From Planktothrix rubescens CCAP 1459/22 (GTDB lineage: Bacteria; Cyanobacteriota; Cyanobacteriia; Cyanobacteriales; Microcoleaceae), in NCBI GenBank assembly GCA_904830895.1, contig LR882958.1:4979501-5043500 (forward strand): DNA of 64,000 nucleotides, in the 5' to 3' direction. Within the stretch, counting starts at the first letter, position 1, and every line of letters starts with the position of its first letter. Positions 17,634 through 26,043 of the stretch are shown here, piece by piece. The position numbers were made by a program, and so were the translations under genes. The notes under the pieces were generated by a model. That model had not been told where the DNA came from, did no database searches, and saw only the letters and a list, made by a program, of their open reading frames with translations.

Positions 17634-18467
17634 TTAAGGGTGACTCTGGGATTGGGTTAGGGACTGTTGGGCGAGTTGAGTAATTTGGGCTATCGCCAAC
17701 TCAGAAGGAAAGGGTTGACCGACCGTATGCAACCATAACAAATACTCAATATTTCCGGCCGGGCCCTGGAGCGGCGACCAAGTTAAATCTCGATATTGCC
17801 ATCCCAAGGATATCGCCACAGAACCCACCTGAAAGATAGCACGGGCGTGATCCTTAGAATCTCGGACAACTCCCTTTTTACCCACCCGTTCTCTACCTAC
17901 TTCAAATTGAGGTTTGACTAACAGTACCACTTCCCGATTCGGCTTTAATAATTGCCACAATGGGGGCAAGATTTTGGTTAAAGAAATAAATGATACATCC
18001 ACAACGGCAAAATCAGGATAATTTTCGGTTTGATCCAATTCTCCATACAATTGATCGGGAGTTAAATAACGCAGGTTTGTCCGTTCTTTCAAAACCACCC
18101 TGGGATCATTTCTAATTCCCCAGTCTACTTGTCCATAACCCACATCCACACCATAAACTTTTGTCGCCCCGGCTTTTAATAAACAATCAGTAAAACCTCC
18201 AGTGGAAATTCCCCCATCCAGACAGACGCGATCGCTCACCTCAATTTTAAATTCCTCCAGCGCTTTAGCCAGTTTTTCCCCCCCTCTGGAAACAAAACGC
18301 GATCGCTGTTTCACCTGAATCTTAGCTTCTACATTAACTTCCGTCCCAGGTTTATCAATCATTTGTTGATTCACTAAAACCGATCCCGCCCGGATTAAAC
18401 CTTGAGCCTGTTGGCGGGACTCACATAAATTCAGGTCTACTAATAAGGTATCGAGTCGTTGTTTCAC
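17634..18467 (-). CDS. tlyA: TlyA-family rRNA (cytidine-2'-O)-methyltransferase
   Basis: 277 residues starting at a GTG. An N-terminal S4 RNA-binding domain (QRLDTLLVDLNLCESRQQA through IRAGSVLVN) is followed by an FtsJ-like methyltransferase domain: VCLDGGISTGGFTDCLL (SAM motif I), VYGVDVGYGQVDW, and DFAVVDVSFISL. Members 2'-O-methylate rRNA cytidines; the family was first named after haemolysin. Full length. Heads a likely two-gene transcript with the membrane protein at 16927. Confidence 0.88.
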   Translation of the reverse strand: MKQRLDTLLVDLNLCESRQQAQGLIRAGSVLVNQQMIDKPGTEVNVEAKIQVKQRSRFVSRGGEKLAKALEEFKIEVSDRVCLDGGISTGGFTDCLLKAGATKVYGVDVGYGQVDWGIRNDPRVVLKERTNLRYLTPDQLYGELDQTENYPDFAVVDVSFISLTKILPPLWQLLKPNREVVLLVKPQFEVGRERVGKKGVVRDSKDHARAIFQVGSVAISLGWQYRDLTWSPLQGPAGNIEYLLWLHTVGQPFPSELAIAQITQLAQQSLTQSQSHP

Positions 18468-18527
18468 AGGTCAGGGGGAGTAGGGAATGGGTCATAAACT
18501 GATAACTGATGCGTTTTAAGTGGAGAA

Positions 18528-18650
18528 TTGATTCATATTATTTATCCCAACGGCAAAGTAGAAATGACTACCGCCCAAAATATTGAGAACAACCCGAAAG
18601 AATATGATCTGGAAACCTGTGTAGTTTGGGGTCGATTTGAAGAATTTTAA
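18528..18650 (+). CDS. Possible small protein or gene remnant (40 aa)
   Basis: Starting at a TTG four bases after GGAG-like sequence, the frame reads LIHIIYPNGKVEMTTAQNIE and ends YDLETCVVWGRFEEF. Sequence quality is protein-like, and a clear intrinsic terminator follows at 18723. It may be a genuine small protein or the 3' remnant of a longer one. No homologue is recognised. Confidence 0.35.
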   Translation: MIHIIYPNGKVEMTTAQNIENNPKEYDLETCVVWGRFEEF

Positions 18651-18722
18651 GCAATGTTTAAAAGCCAGACTCCTGCGGAATTATAATTTAATTCTTAACC
18701 CAAAACCCTTGAAACCAATTAA

Positions 18723-18762
18723 GGCGATGCTCCCAAGTTATTATTGATCGCCCTATTTTTTT
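18723..18762 (+). terminator. Rho-independent terminator
   Basis: Stem GGCGAT/ATCGCC around an 18-base loop followed by a T-rich tract (18755-18762). It would end transcription of the small frame at 18528-18650. The rest of the 386-base gap between tlyA and apcF shows no other gene. Confidence 0.6.
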
Positions 18763-18853
18763 ATCAGCCAAATCAAGCCTAACCCCTATTATACCCATGG
18801 GCTTAATAAGAGTTGGCTGTTTTATTTACTTGAAAAAAAATCGAGTCAAGGAG

Positions 18854-19363
18854 TTAAATATCCTGTTCACTCAATTCGCGAATTAAATGATCAAAAGGTT
18901 GTTCTAAATAATCTCCAGTGGGCAACCCGGCAGCAGCAACCTGAGCAGTAACCAAACCTTTCAGAATCCCGATCCCGAAAACAGTAGGGCCAACGGGAAC
19001 GCTCAAGGAATTGTAAGTTTCCCGTAAACCTTGAAGCACCCGTTCATCCAAAACATCCGTATTCCCGGCCACCAGAGCATAGGTAGCATAACGCAGGTAG
19101 TAGCCCATATCGCGTAAGCAGGCTGCATAGCGACGGGTAGTGTAGGCATTTCCCCCAGGACGAATCAACTCAGGAACCTCGTCGAACAAAGCCATAGCAG
19201 CTTGTTTAACCAAATCCGCAGCATTGCCGTTGATCACTCCAGCAGCTTGAACTCTGGTTGTCCCCGTTGCAAAATAGGACTTGAGTTGATCGAGGGCGTC
19301 CCGATCCAAATAGCGACCCGTTCTGTCGTAATTTTTTATTAAGCTGGTAACGGCATCTTGCAT
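18854..19363 (-). CDS. apcF: Allophycocyanin beta-18 subunit (phycobilisome core)
   Basis: 169 residues of the phycobiliprotein globin fold. It replaces one ApcB copy in the core trimer near the ApcE terminal emitter and helps pass energy to photosystem II. The phycocyanobilin attachment region is visible as YTTRRYAACLRDMGYYLRYA. The length and sequence differ from ApcB (161 residues) in the way expected for ApcF, with QPFDHLIRELSEQDI at the C-terminus. GGGAG precedes the ATG. Diverges from glnA. Confidence 0.9.
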   Translation of the reverse strand: MQDAVTSLIKNYDRTGRYLDRDALDQLKSYFATGTTRVQAAGVINGNAADLVKQAAMALFDEVPELIRPGGNAYTTRRYAACLRDMGYYLRYATYALVAGNTDVLDERVLQGLRETYNSLSVPVGPTVFGIGILKGLVTAQVAAAGLPTGDYLEQPFDHLIRELSEQDI

Positions 19364-19422
19364 GAAGTCTATCTCCCTATATAATATCTTTCAATTATTC
19401 TGAAGTCGCGACGTGTTGTATT

Positions 19423-19465
19423 GTAACACTCAATACAAAACTTAATCAATCTGACTCACTATGAT
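19423..19465 (+). promoter_or_regulatory. NtcA-activated promoter of glnA
   Basis: A perfect NtcA site GTA-N8-TAC (19423-19436) is followed after 23 bases by TATGAT (19460-19465), fitting the canonical NtcA promoter GTAN8TAC-N(20-24)-TAN3T. It predicts activation of glnA under nitrogen limitation by NtcA with 2-oxoglutarate. The -35 is replaced by the activator site, as usual. Confidence 0.85.
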
Positions 19466-19541
19466 CAGCCAGATGCTTTGTCAGTCCAACTGCCAAACTT
19501 GTCAGAGATAATCAAGAAGATTTTTGAGGAGATATTCATCC

Positions 19542-20963
19542 ATGCCAGAGACAGCCCAAGAGGTCTTATCGTTAATCGAAGACCAAAAGATTCAAATGAT
19601 TGACTTGAAATTCGTGGATATGCTAGGAACCTGGCAGCATCTAACGGTACACAACAGCCAAATCGATGAATCCTCCTTTACAGACGGCGTACCGTTTGAT
19701 GGTTCCAGTATTCGCGGTTGGAAGGCCATCAACGAATCTGATATGTCAATGGTGTTAGATCCAAAAACAGCTTGGATCGATCCTTTCATGGCAGAACCGA
19801 CTCTGAGCATCACTTGTAGTATTCAAGAACCCCGTACTGGAGAACCCTACAACCGATGTCCCCGGGTGATTGCCCAAAAAGCCGTTGATTATTTAGTTTC
19901 GACCGGAATTGGGGATACAGCATTCTTTGGCCCGGAAGCGGAATTCTTCATTTTTGATGATGTTCGCTTCGACCAAACCCAACATTGCGGCTATTACTAT
20001 GTCGATTCCGTTGAAGGTCGTTGGAATTCGGGACGGGAAGAACCCGGTGGTAACTTAGGCTACAAACCAGGCTACAAAGAAGGCTATTTCCCCGTAGCTC
20101 CCACGGATACGTTCCAAGATATCCGTACCGAAATGCTATTAACCATGGCTAAATGTGGGGTTCCCATTGAAAAACATCACCATGAAGTGGCCACGGGTGG
20201 ACAGTGCGAACTCGGTTTAAAATTCGGGACGCTGGTTGAATCCGCCGATAACTTGATGATCTACAAATATGTGATCAAAAACGTCGCTAAAAAATACGGC
20301 AGAACAGTCACCTTCATGCCCAAACCCGTTTTCGCAGATAACGGCTCTGGGATGCACGTCCACCAATCCATTTGGAAAGATGGTATACCCATGTTTGCTG
20401 GCGATAAATACGCGGGCTTCAGCGACATGGGGCTGTGGTACATCGGTGGCATTCTCAAACACGCCCCGGCGTTGTTGGCCCTAACCAACCCCAGCACCAA
20501 CTCCTACAAACGTTTAGTTCCTGGGTATGAAGCTCCGGTGAACTTGGCCTACTCTCAAGGCAACCGTTCGGCTTCTGTGCGGATTCCTCTGTCGGGAAAT
20601 AACCCCAAAGCCAAACGTTTAGAGTTCCGGTGTCCTGATGCCACTGCTAACCCCTATATGGCCTTTGCAGCCATGCTCTGTGCCGGGATTGATGGGATTA
20701 AAAACCAAATCGATCCGGGTGAACCTTTGGATGTGGATATCTACGATCTCAGTCCTGAAGAACTGCGGAAGATTCCTTCGACTCCAGGTTCTCTGGAATT
20801 GGCCTTGGAAGCCTTGGAACAGGATCACGCCTTCTTAACTGAACCCGGTGTGTTCACGGAAGACTTTATCGCTAACTGGATTTCCTACAAACTCGATAAC
20901 GAAGTTAACCCCACCCGGTTACGTCCCACTCCCTACGAGTTTGCTCTCTACTACGACTGTTAA
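19542..20963 (+). CDS. glnA: Glutamine synthetase, type I
   Basis: 473 residues from the ATG at 19542 (GAGGAG upstream; a TTG at 19524 overlaps that box and is not the start). Makes glutamine from glutamate, ammonia and ATP; entry point of ammonium assimilation in cyanobacteria. Beta-grasp N-terminus ([17 protein letters not shown]), catalytic barrel with [36 protein letters not shown] and NRSASVRIP. Dodecameric cytosolic enzyme; in cyanobacteria usually controlled by GifA/GifB inhibitor proteins, none of which is in the window. NtcA promoter upstream, terminator-like hairpin downstream. Confidence 0.95.
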   Translation: MPETAQEVLSLIEDQKIQMIDLKFVDMLGTWQHLTVHNSQIDESSFTDGVPFDGSSIRGWKAINESDMSMVLDPKTAWIDPFMAEPTLSITCSIQEPRTGEPYNRCPRVIAQKAVDYLVSTGIGDTAFFGPEAEFFIFDDVRFDQTQHCGYYYVDSVEGRWNSGREEPGGNLGYKPGYKEGYFPVAPTDTFQDIRTEMLLTMAKCGVPIEKHHHEVATGGQCELGLKFGTLVESADNLMIYKYVIKNVAKKYGRTVTFMPKPVFADNGSGMHVHQSIWKDGIPMFAGDKYAGFSDMGLWYIGGILKHAPALLALTNPSTNSYKRLVPGYEAPVNLAYSQGNRSASVRIPLSGNNPKAKRLEFRCPDATANPYMAFAAMLCAGIDGIKNQIDPGEPLDVDIYDLSPEELRKIPSTPGSLELALEALEQDHAFLTEPGVFTEDFIANWISYKLDNEVNPTRLRPTPYEFALYYDC

Positions 20964-21000
20964 TTTTTGTTAAATCCGTGGGAGCGGAATTGACGAAAAG

Positions 21001-21040
21001 CCCCACGCTGACCTAATGGGTTGGCGTGGGGTCAATTATT
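21001..21040 (+). terminator. Terminator hairpin after glnA
   Basis: Stem CCCCACGC/GCGTGGGG (21001-21008, 21024-21031) with a moderate T-rich tail, 38 bases after the glnA stop. Confidence 0.65.
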
Positions 21041-21175
21041 CTTTGTCCTAACTTCCCTGGCAGTTGCTCTATCTCTTTTTTGTAGCTGCTATAGCAACCG
21101 CCAAGGCAGTTAGGACACCAGACGGATCTTAGAACCCAGACGGTGAAGTATTTTCCCCCCAGATCCGGCGTTACC

Positions 21176-21242
21176 TCCCCCCTAGCCCCCCGTGCACGGG
21201 GGGTTTGGGGGGGGCTATTCCCTATTCCCTGTTCCCTGCTAT
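21176..21242. repeat. GTGCAC-centred C/G-rich repeat, single copy
   Basis: Contains the palindrome CCCCCCGTGCACGGGGGG followed by TTCCCTA-type heptamers up to base 21242. The segment upstream (about 21085-21160) resembles that at about 48975-49060, so the repeat unit is longer than the palindrome. It ends right at the next ATG. Confidence 0.8.
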
Positions 21243-23483
21243 ATGACTCAACCAACTGACTCCCACAATTCTCCGTCTACGGGTGGCGGTTTGCCCGTGT
21301 TGCAATATTGGGTGGAAAAAAGTATCTCGCCTCAAGGGTTAAAAATCTGGGAAAAATTGAATCATCAAAGTAGTTGTTTATCCTGTGCTTGGGGGACAGG
21401 AGGACAAAAGGGCGGTTTTGTTAATGAAGCTGGGGAATATTTACAACGTTGTATGAAAAGTGTAGAAGCGATCGCAGCCGAGTTACAAGAAGGCATTAAA
21501 GCGGATTTTTTTCAATACTTTACTATTCAAGAATTACAACAATTAGACTCTCAACAATGTGATCATTTAGGTCGGTTAAGCTATCCGATTATTTTAAGAA
21601 AAAACAGTAATTATTACGAACGAATTAGTTGGAAAGAAGTTTATCAAATTGCAGAAATAGAATTTCAAAAAAGCCCTGAAAGAATTGCCAGTTATAGCTC
21701 AGGACGCTCCTCAAATGAAGCTGCTTTTCTCCTGCAATTAATGATGAGGGCATTAGGGAGTAATAACTTAGCCGATTGTTCCGATTTATGTCACGCCCCT
21801 TCTACCGTAGGTTTAAAAGAGGTTTTTGGCAGTGGCACATCCATGGTTAGCCTAGAAAGTCTTAAAGAGTCCGATTGTGTGGTTTTAGTCGGTTCAAATG
21901 CCCCCGCTAATCATCCCCGATTAATGAATGAATTAATTAAAATTCGGGATAAAAATGGTAAAATTATTATTATTAATCCTCAAATCGAAATCGGGTTAGT
22001 TAAATTTGCGTCTCCTGCCTTTCCAATTAAATCCTTACTCAAAGGCGGCTCAGATATTTCTACCCTTTATTTACAACCCATTCCTGGTAGTGATGTGGCG
22101 GTATTTGTGGGGATTCAAAAATCCTTAATCGAACAAAATTTAATTGATTTTGAATATTTAAACCATCATACCGATGGTTGGCAAGAAGTAATTCAAAACG
22201 CGGAAAATACAACTTGGAAAACCATTACTCAAACCTGCGGTTTATCCCAAGAAGAAATCGAAGAAGTTGCCTATACTATTGGAAAATCAAGTAAAGTTGT
22301 CTTTGCTTGGGCGATGGGAATTACTCACCATACCAACGGAGTTGATAATGTTAAAAGTATTGCCAATACCGCTTTAATTACGGGGAATGCGGGTAAATTA
22401 GGGGCGGGGACAATGCCCATTCGCGGACATTCTAATGTTCAGGGTTTTGGCTCCATGGGAGTTACAATTAGATTAAGTGAATCCATAAAACAAGGCTTAA
22501 AGGAACTTTTAGGACAAACTGTTACTGAAACAAAAGGTTATTCTGCCCGGGGTTTAATTACTGCTGCATTGGAGCAAAAAATTGATACATTATTTTGTTT
22601 AGGGGGAAATTTATATGCTGCCAATCCTGATTTAACCGAGACAAAACAGGCTTTATCTAACATAAAAACAATATTTTATGTCGCCACAAAACCAAATTTA
22701 GGTCATTTTCATGGTTTAGCACAGGAAAATACTATTATTCTTCCTGTATTTAATCGGTTTGAAAATCCTCACCGCACAACTACCGAATCAGGTAATAATT
22801 TTGTCCGCTTAAATGAACCCGGTACAACCCATCTTAACTCCCCCGAAGCTGATTTAATTTCAGAAGTTGAATTAATTACAGAAATTGCGAGTCGCTTATT
22901 AGGAGAAAATCCGATTCATTGGAAACGGTTACAAGATACCCAATATATTCGAGAGTTAATTGCTAAAACCATTCCCGGTTACAGTAAAATTGCTGAAATT
23001 GATCAATCTCAAACGGAATTTACCATTGATGGACGTATTTTTACTAAACCTCATTTTGCTACAGCTAATGGTAAAGCCCAAATGACTATTACCCCGTTAC
23101 CACAGTTAATAATTCCCAATAAAGAATTTTTTGGAGTCACAGAAGATACTCCAGGTTTAGTATTAATTTTAGGTACGGGTCGAGGTTACGGACAACATAA
23201 TACCGTTGTTTATAATTCGGCGGACAAATACCGAGGAATGCCTCACCGTCACTGTATTTTAATGAATCTCGAAGATATAAAAAACGCGGGTTTTCAACCC
23301 CATCAACGGGTAAAAGTTCGAGGAGATGCGGGGGAATTAGAACATATTGAAATCATTGCGGGTAATATTTTACCTGGTGCAGCATTTATGTTTTATCCTG
23401 AAGCCAATATTTTATTTAAGGCACAAATTGATCCTTTATCGGAAACCCCAGCCTATAAAAGAGTCCCTATTTTTGTTTATTAG
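21243..23483 (+). CDS. Molybdopterin oxidoreductase, FdhF/YdeP-like
   Basis: About 746 residues from the ATG at 21243; a GTG start inside the upstream repeat would add a glycine-rich, repeat-encoded tail and is rejected. Member of the formate dehydrogenase alpha / YdeP type of bis-MGD enzymes: RIASYSSGRSSNEAAFLLQ, DLCHAPSTVGLKE, WAMGITHHTNGVDN, IRGHSNVQG and a C-terminal dinucleotide-binding domain (GTGRGYGQHNTVVYN). No selenocysteine codon. N-terminal cysteines (SSCLSCAWG) are few, so an Fe-S cluster is uncertain. Substrate unknown for this subgroup; partner subunits are not adjacent. Confidence 0.82.
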   Translation: MTQPTDSHNSPSTGGGLPVLQYWVEKSISPQGLKIWEKLNHQSSCLSCAWGTGGQKGGFVNEAGEYLQRCMKSVEAIAAELQEGIKADFFQYFTIQELQQLDSQQCDHLGRLSYPIILRKNSNYYERISWKEVYQIAEIEFQKSPERIASYSSGRSSNEAAFLLQLMMRALGSNNLADCSDLCHAPSTVGLKEVFGSGTSMVSLESLKESDCVVLVGSNAPANHPRLMNELIKIRDKNGKIIIINPQIEIGLVKFASPAFPIKSLLKGGSDISTLYLQPIPGSDVAVFVGIQKSLIEQNLIDFEYLNHHTDGWQEVIQNAENTTWKTITQTCGLSQEEIEEVAYTIGKSSKVVFAWAMGITHHTNGVDNVKSIANTALITGNAGKLGAGTMPIRGHSNVQGFGSMGVTIRLSESIKQGLKELLGQTVTETKGYSARGLITAALEQKIDTLFCLGGNLYAANPDLTETKQALSNIKTIFYVATKPNLGHFHGLAQENTIILPVFNRFENPHRTTTESGNNFVRLNEPGTTHLNSPEADLISEVELITEIASRLLGENPIHWKRLQDTQYIRELIAKTIPGYSKIAEIDQSQTEFTIDGRIFTKPHFATANGKAQMTITPLPQLIIPNKEFFGVTEDTPGLVLILGTGRGYGQHNTVVYNSADKYRGMPHRHCILMNLEDIKNAGFQPHQRVKVRGDAGELEHIEIIAGNILPGAAFMFYPEANILFKAQIDPLSETPAYKRVPIFVY

Positions 23484-23488
23484 ATAAC

Positions 23489-23556
23489 TACCTAAACAAA
23501 ATTAATTACAAATCCTCTAGCCCCCGTGCACGGGGGGTTTGGGGGGCTGTTCCCTA
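23489..23556. repeat. GTGCAC-centred C/G-rich repeat with left border
   Basis: TACCTAAACAAAATTAATTA (also near 7425) leads into CCCCCGTGCACGGGGGG and a GGTTTGGGGGGCTGTTCC tail. It lies between the oxidoreductase gene and trpC. Confidence 0.8.
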
Positions 23557-23623
23557 CAATAACACATTTTATGCTTTAATTTAATCAAGTCGAGTTAAAC
23601 AAAAGTAAACCTCCTCAACTTCT

Positions 23624-24514
23624 ATGGTACAAATTCGTCGTCGTCAGCCTAATCCCGCCGTTGAAGTCTTAGGTTTACGCTATCAAGTAGCTATACCGGG
23701 TGCGGAGCCCCAAAATATTTTAGAAGAAATTGTTTGGTATAAAGAAAAAGAAATTACTGACCTTCGGGAACGTTTACCCTTAGAAAAATTAAAGCAAAAA
23801 GTCAATACAATTCCTGCCACCCGTAACTTTTTTCAAGCATTAAAACAAAGTAAAACTCAGCCTGCGGTGATTGCCGAAGTTAAAAAAGCCTCCCCCAGTA
23901 AAGGAGTAATTAGAGAAGATTTTGATCCGGTTGCGATCGCAAAATCCTATCAACAAGGAGGCGCAAGCTGTTTATCCGTTTTAACTGATAAAAAATTCTT
24001 TCAAGGCAGTTTTGATAACCTGTCTAAAGTTCGGGATGTTGTTGATTTACCCTTACTTTGTAAAGATTTTGTTATTTATCCCTATCAAATTTATCTGGCT
24101 AGATATTATGGAGCCGATGCGGTTTTATTAATTGCGGCGGTTCTCTCCGACCAAGACCTACAATATTTCCTAAAAATTGCTAAGGTTTTAGGAATGACCG
24201 CCTTAATAGAAGTCCATACCCTTGAAGAATTAGATCGAGTCTTAACCCTCGATGGGGTTAACTTAATTGGAATTAATAATCGGGATTTACAGGATTTTTC
24301 CGTCGATTTACAAACCACTTGCCAATTGTTACAAAGCCGACAATCTCAATTCCAATCCCGTGATATTTTAGTCGTAAGTGAATCGGGACTATATACCCGT
24401 GAGGATATCAGTTTAGTCACCCAAGCCGGGGCAAAAGCTGTTTTAATTGGGGAATCTTTAATCAAGCAACCCGATCCTGGTGTTGCCTTAAATCAACTGA
24501 TTGCCGTTGAGTGA
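23624..24514 (+). CDS. trpC: Indole-3-glycerol phosphate synthase
   Basis: 296 residues. Closes the indole ring from carboxyphenylamino-deoxyribulose phosphate in tryptophan synthesis; cytosolic TIM barrel. Motifs: [15 protein letters not shown] (catalytic Lys), [72 protein letters not shown] and the phosphate-binding AVLIGESLI. The first 60 residues are an N-terminal extension usual in cyanobacterial TrpC. No other trp genes are adjacent, as is normal in cyanobacteria. Confidence 0.95.
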   Translation: MVQIRRRQPNPAVEVLGLRYQVAIPGAEPQNILEEIVWYKEKEITDLRERLPLEKLKQKVNTIPATRNFFQALKQSKTQPAVIAEVKKASPSKGVIREDFDPVAIAKSYQQGGASCLSVLTDKKFFQGSFDNLSKVRDVVDLPLLCKDFVIYPYQIYLARYYGADAVLLIAAVLSDQDLQYFLKIAKVLGMTALIEVHTLEELDRVLTLDGVNLIGINNRDLQDFSVDLQTTCQLLQSRQSQFQSRDILVVSESGLYTREDISLVTQAGAKAVLIGESLIKQPDPGVALNQLIAVE

Positions 24515-24528
24515 TATGATTGGAAGAT

Positions 24529-24702
24529 AATTACGAATTACGAATTACGAATTTGTAGTTCGTAATTTAACTAACGGATTCTTATTCTCGCTTATGTTAA
24601 TTCAATAAGTTAATCCAAAAGGGATTACTGAATCACAAGGCATAAAGGGTTAAATTTCTAATTCGTAATTCGTAATTTCTAATTCGTAATTCGTAATTTA
24701 GC
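24529..24702. repeat. Short tandemly repeated heptamers (AATTCGT)
   Basis: Arrays of AATTCGT and its inverted form at about 24529-24562 and 24657-24702, forming a large inverted structure around a short unique middle. The same word recurs at 60172-60205 and 61258-61300. Typical cyanobacterial STRR sequence. Confidence 0.8.
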
Positions 24703-24744
24703 TACTGACGCAAAACACCGAACCATTATTAATTGAAACAGACA

Positions 24745-25899
24745 ATGGACGATAAATTAATGTTGATGATTCCAGGGCCAACTCCGGTTCCTGAAGGGGC
24801 TTTATTAGCGCTGTCCAAACACCCCATCGGACATCGCAGTGGCGATTTTTTCAAAATTATGGCCGAGGTGACGGAAAACCTGAAATGGTTACACCAAACC
24901 AAAAATGATGTGCTAATTTTAACCGTCAGTGGCACCGGGGCGATGGAAGCCGGAATTATTAATTTCCTCAGTCGGGGGGAAAAGGTATTATGTGGTTCTA
25001 ATGGTAAATTCGGAGAACGTTGGGTTGAAGTCGCCACCGCCTACGGTTTAGAAGTCGATACCGTCACCGCCGAATGGGGACAACCCCTCGACCCCGAACA
25101 ATTCCGGGCTAAATTAGAAGCGGATACTAATAAAGAAATCAAGGCAGTTATTATTACCCACAGCGAAACTTCTACCGGGGTAATTAACGATTTAGAAGCC
25201 ATTAATCGCCATGTAAAAGCTCATGGGGCGTTAATGATTGCGGATGCTGTCACCAGTTTAGGCGCGTTTAATCTTCCTATTGATGAATGGGGGATTGATG
25301 TGGTGGCTTCCGGTTCCCAAAAAGGCTATATGATCCCTCCGGGTTTGGGATTTGTGGCGGTGAGTGATAAGGCTTGGGAAGCTTATAAAACCGCTAATCT
25401 GCCGCGCTATTATTTAGATTTGGGATTGTATAGCAAATCGGCTAAGAAAAATACTAATCCCTTTACTCCTCCGGTGAACTTGTTTTTTGCTTTACAAGTC
25501 ACTTTACAAATGATGAAAAAAGAAGGGCTAGAAAATATTTTTGCCCGTCATCAACGCTTAACTAAAGTTACGCGGGAAGCGGTTAAAGCCATGGGATTAT
25601 CGTTATTTGCCGCCGATGAATGTGCAAGTCCAGCGATTACGGCTGTTGTTCCTCCTGATGGCTTAGATGCTGAAGATATTCGGGCTATTGTTAAGAAGAA
25701 ATTCGATATTGTTTTAGCCGGAGGACAGGATCATCTCAAGGGTAAAATTTTCCGCATTGGTCATTTAGGATTTGTTAGCGATCGCGATATTTTAACAGCG
25801 ATCGCATCTTTAGAAGCCGCATTACAGGAACTCGGTTATCAAGGATTTACTTCCGGTGCGGGAGTTGCTGCGGCGGCCAGGGTGTTAGCAGAATCTTAA
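24745..25899 (+). CDS. Class V aminotransferase (alanine/serine-glyoxylate aminotransferase type)
   Basis: 384 residues from the ATG at 24745 (a TTG four codons upstream is less likely). PLP enzyme of the fold I, class V branch: MIPGPTPVPEGALLALSKHP at the start, SGTGAMEAGIINFL, THSETSTGVIND, MIADAVTSLGAF (PLP-binding Asp) and the Schiff-base lysine in ASGSQKGYMIPPG. Related cyanobacterial proteins are annotated as alanine- or serine-glyoxylate aminotransferase, placing it in photorespiratory glycolate metabolism; some were once called small hydrogenase subunit. An intrinsic terminator follows. Confidence 0.88.
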   Translation: MDDKLMLMIPGPTPVPEGALLALSKHPIGHRSGDFFKIMAEVTENLKWLHQTKNDVLILTVSGTGAMEAGIINFLSRGEKVLCGSNGKFGERWVEVATAYGLEVDTVTAEWGQPLDPEQFRAKLEADTNKEIKAVIITHSETSTGVINDLEAINRHVKAHGALMIADAVTSLGAFNLPIDEWGIDVVASGSQKGYMIPPGLGFVAVSDKAWEAYKTANLPRYYLDLGLYSKSAKKNTNPFTPPVNLFFALQVTLQMMKKEGLENIFARHQRLTKVTREAVKAMGLSLFAADECASPAITAVVPPDGLDAEDIRAIVKKKFDIVLAGGQDHLKGKIFRIGHLGFVSDRDILTAIASLEAALQELGYQGFTSGAGVAAAARVLAES

Positions 25900-25922
25900 T
25901 TTAATTTTTGAGAATTCTATCG

Positions 25923-25948
25923 GTGGGCAATAATAGCCCACTTTTTTT
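25923..25948 (+). terminator. Rho-independent terminator
   Basis: Stem GTGGGC/GCCCAC with a 7-base AT loop followed directly by T7, 24 bases after the aminotransferase stop. Confidence 0.9.
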
Positions 25949-26043
25949 ATATATAGTAATCCTAAATATTGCTATAGCTATATAATAGACCCATACGCAT
26001 AGCGCGTTTTGTTATCCCTTATTCTTGAGCTTGATTGTATTCG

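Noticed and set aside
21192-21242. GTG start extending the molybdopterin oxidoreductase
   Set aside because: The extra residues are encoded by the interspersed repeat and are glycine-rich by composition.
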